5,606 nucleotides of DNA from Micrococcaceae bacterium UBA6021 (GTDB lineage: Bacteria > Actinomycetota > Actinomycetes > Actinomycetales > Micrococcaceae). The notes beneath the pieces are model-generated. The model made no database searches and was not told the origin of the DNA. It saw only the letters and a list, made by a program, of their open reading frames with translations. The DNA is taken from contig DIZT01000329.1 of the NCBI GenBank assembly GCA_002427975.1, positions 1 to 5,606 on the forward strand, given 5' to 3'. Positions 3,745 to 5,606 of the stretch are shown here, piece by piece. The position numbers and the translations under genes are program-made. Positions within the stretch are counted from its first letter, which is position 1. Every line of letters starts with the position of its first letter.

Positions 3745-5606
3745 CCAGAATGCTCCGCGGGTTCCGGAGAGCCTGCCGCTGGGGCTCCGCGGATCGGCGG
3801 TGCCCTCTGTAGTGTTCTATCCGGAGGAAGGCCCCGTCCTGGTGGGCGAGCCCGCCGAGCGCCGTGGCCTGGATTCCCCGGAGCGTGTGGTGCGGGAGTT
3901 TAAACGGCGGATCGGCGATGAAATTCCGATTTTCGTGGGCACCCTGCGGCTTCCTGCCGAGGACGTCTTTGCCACGATGGCGCGCTGGGTCGCGGACCGG
4001 GCTGAGGAGCGCGAGGGCGGACCGCCGTCGGACATTGTCCTTTCCCACCCGGCCTCCTGGGGCGCCCACCGCACGGGGCTCATCCGCGTGGCCCTCGCCG
4101 CCAGAGGCCTTTCCAACGTCACCCTGATCAGCGAGCCGGAAGCAGCCGCGCTGCATTACGCCTCTCAGGTTCGGGTGGACGACGGCAGTACCATCGGTGT
4201 CTACGACCTTGGCGGCGGGACGTTTGACACTGCCATCCTGAAGAAGACCGACGCCGGCCACTTCGCCTTACTGGGCCGGCCTGACGGGATCGAGCAGCTG
4301 GGCGGCGCTGACTTCGACGCCGCTGTTCTGCACCATGTATCCGATCACACAGGGGAGGGCCTTGCCGGTCTTGACCCCTCGGCCCCCGGAGTGCTCGCTG
4401 CCCTCTCGCGCCTGCGCCGCGAGTGCGTCGAGGCCAAGGAGGCGCTGTCTTCGGACAGTGAGGCCAGTATTTCGGTCCTGCTGCCCGGCTTCCAACAGCA
4501 GGTGCGGCTGGTACGGTCCGAGTTTGAGGCGATGATTGAGGGGCCTATCCGTGAAACAGTGGATGCGCTGGAGCGTTCCCTGCAGGAGTTGGGGCTCACC
4601 CCTGCCGACCTCACAGCGGTGCTGCTGATAGGCGGCTCGTCGCGTATTCCGCTGGTGGCCCAGCTGATTTCGGCTCAGCTTGAGAGGCCCATTGCCGTGG
4701 ACGCCGATCCCAAGTCATCCATCTGCTTAGGTGCCGCTGTTGCTGCCCTGCGCAGGCACCCCGATGCTGTGGACCGGCCCGCTGCCGGCACTCCTGAAGC
4801 GGCAATCGGCCCTGCAGCAGCGCAGGCAGCCAGCGTGGGCGCTCATGGTGCCGCCCGTGCCAGTTGGTCCAGGCACGCCGGGTCCGGTTTTGGCGGTGGT
4901 GCTGTTGTCGGTGTGGGCGTTGTTGCGCACCGTGCGGGCGGCGGGCACAAGTCCAGCCCCAGAGCAGGCACCCACGGCCCCCCTGCCTCTGTGCGGGTGA
5001 CTGCCGTAGCGGCCGTAGCGGCTCTCTTCACCGGACTCACGGCGACAGCCGCCCAGAGCCCGGATGGCCTGGGAAGCCTCACTGCAATGTTCGCCGCTCA
5101 GCAGGCCGGTGCGGCGAAGGACTCCGCTGGAGCCGCCCCCGTGGTCCCTGGCGGTCAGGGCTCGGGAGGTGCTTTGGCGGCAGGAGCCGGCGCCGGGGTG
5201 CCGTTGCCGGCGCAGGGGATTGAAGCCAGCGCCGAAAAGAACGACAGTCCCGCGGCCAGGTCCGCAGGACTGGACATAGCTGCTTCGCTCACCGGTAGGG
5301 ATTCGATCTCTTCAGGCCCCTCAGGCGGAACGGCGGCTGGCGGAGCGCCCCCGGTACCGGTCACCAACCCCACAAACGGTCCCGGCCCGGTAATTGTCGA
5401 CCCGGTTCCGGGTCCCACCACGGCGCCGGTCCCGACAACGGACCCTGCGCCGGTGCCTGATCCTACGGCGGATCCAACCAGTGTCGCGGATCCGACGACG
5501 GCCCCTGTTCCCGCCCCGACAACGGATTCCGCACCTTCCCCGACGACCATGGCTGCACCTTCCCCGACGTCGGATCCGTCACCTTCCCCGACGTCGGATC
5601 CGTCAC
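3680..5606 (+). CDS. Membrane-anchored Hsp70-like (actin-fold) ATPase with Pro/Thr-rich C-terminal tail, 3' end outside the window
   Basis: I read this frame codon by codon to the window edge: 642 complete codons with no stop. Residues 1-360 form a full Hsp70-type nucleotide-binding domain: phosphate-1 loop AIDVGTSFT (D8), FKRRIG with the catalytic-type K75, SHPASW at 122-127, SEPEAAALHY (E152), phosphate-2 DLGGGTFD at 176-183, and adenosine motif LIGGSSRIP ending at 324. These match the ATPase residues of DnaK/Hsc70, so ATP binding and hydrolysis are expected. The interdomain linker and peptide-binding domain of a true chaperone are absent. After about 360 come an Ala/Gly-rich linker, a short hydrophobic patch (404-416), a basic stretch (R418, K424, R428, R439) and a likely membrane span at about 438-458. 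An Ala/Gly-rich segment and, from about 555, a Pro/Thr/Asp/Ser-rich tail follow. Basic residues before the span predict ATPase inside, tail outside. The role is unknown; it is not DnaK. Confidence 0.88.
   Translation, partial: MGYVLAIDVGTSFTAAAIIRIDQNAPRVPESLPLGLRGSAVPSVVFYPEEGPVLVGEPAERRGLDSPERVVREFKRRIGDEIPIFVGTLRLPAEDVFATMARWVADRAEEREGGPPSDIVLSHPASWGAHRTGLIRVALAARGLSNVTLISEPEAAALHYASQVRVDDGSTIGVYDLGGGTFDTAILKKTDAGHFALLGRPDGIEQLGGADFDAAVLHHVSDHTGEGLAGLDPSAPGVLAALSRLRRECVEAKEALSSDSEASISVLLPGFQQQVRLVRSEFEAMIEGPIRETVDALERSLQELGLTPADLTAVLLIGGSSRIPLVAQLISAQLERPIAVDADPKSSICLGAAVAALRRHPDAVDRPAAGTPEAAIGPAAAQAASVGAHGAARASWSRHAGSGFGGGAVVGVGVVAHRAGGGHKSSPRAGTHGPPASVRVTAVAAVAALFTGLTATAAQSPDGLGSLTAMFAAQQAGAAKDSAGAAPVVPGGQGSGGALAAGAGAGVPLPAQGIEASAEKNDSPAARSAGLDIAASLTGRDSISSGPSGGTAAGGAPPVPVTNPTNGPGPVIVDPVPGPTTAPVPTTDPAPVPDPTADPTSVADPTTAPVPAPTTDSAPSPTTMAAPSPTSDPSPSPTSDPS
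5534..5605 (+). repeat. 24-bp tandem repeat in the tail of the Hsp70-like gene, reaching the window edge
   Basis: Two perfect 24-bp units, 5558-5581 and 5582-5605, each encode PSPTSDPS. A third unit in register, 5534-5557, matches for its first 12 bp (CCTTCCCCGACG) and then diverges. Base 5606 (C) agrees with the start of another copy, so the array probably continues beyond the window. The unit is a multiple of three, so copy-number change would keep the frame and only alter the length of the Pro/Ser/Thr tail. Confidence 0.85.

Noticed and set aside
2138..4261. A 707-codon open frame on the minus strand
   Set aside because: It lies antisense across resB, ccsB, the gap and the Hsp70-like gene, all of which have clear family motifs on the plus strand. 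Long antisense frames are usual in G+C-rich DNA, and the translation shows no recognisable domain.
4731..5279. Several plus-strand frames (4731-5000, 4864-5223, 5064-5279) that could suggest a frameshift in the Hsp70-like gene
   Set aside because: The main frame stays open through all of them and continues into the Pro/Thr tail. The alternatives give Arg/Pro/Trp-rich text typical of shadow frames.
5155..5550. Minus-strand frame encoding a Gly/Val/Ser repeat protein
   Set aside because: Its repetitiveness is the reverse-complement image of the Pro/Thr-rich tail on the plus strand. The plus frame is continuous from the Hsp70-like ATPase domain.

Overview
The window looks like chromosomal DNA of a high-G+C Gram-positive actinobacterium. 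The third codon position is strongly G/C-biased, the genes are packed with 1-nt stop/start overlaps, and cytochrome c maturation is of the System II (ResB/CcsB with CcdA) type found in actinobacteria. The proteins most resemble those of Micrococcaceae such as Arthrobacter/Pseudarthrobacter. That genus-level guess comes from recalled family features, not from a search.

Region 1 (1-3514) is a tight co-directional operon: the end of ccdA (5' end outside the window), then resB, then ccsB. The genes join through TGATG and TAATG overlaps. CcdA passes reducing equivalents across the membrane to keep apocytochrome c thiols reduced. ResB and CcsB together form the heme export and ligation complex that attaches heme to CXXCH sites outside the membrane. 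The key cysteines of CcdA and the WWD motif and flanking histidines of CcsB are all visible. A thioredoxin-like ResA/TlpA gene would be expected just upstream, outside the window.

Region 2 (3515-3679) is a 165-nt intergenic gap. It carries four copies of the 7-mer GGCTGTC in two opposing orientations, a compact 18-bp dyad, a candidate extended -10 promoter, and a strong Shine-Dalgarno that fits a short out-of-frame ORF better than it fits the next gene.

Region 3 (3680 to the window end) is one long open frame that runs off the right edge. It encodes an Hsp70/actin-like ATPase domain (about residues 1-360) with all recognisable nucleotide-binding motifs intact. There is no Hsp70 substrate-binding domain. 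In its place are an Ala/Gly-rich linker, a single likely membrane span (about 438-458) and a long Pro/Thr/Asp/Ser-rich tail that ends in perfect 24-bp tandem repeats at the edge. This membrane-anchored, chaperone-domain-free Hsp70-like protein and its unusual leader are the least explained parts of the window.
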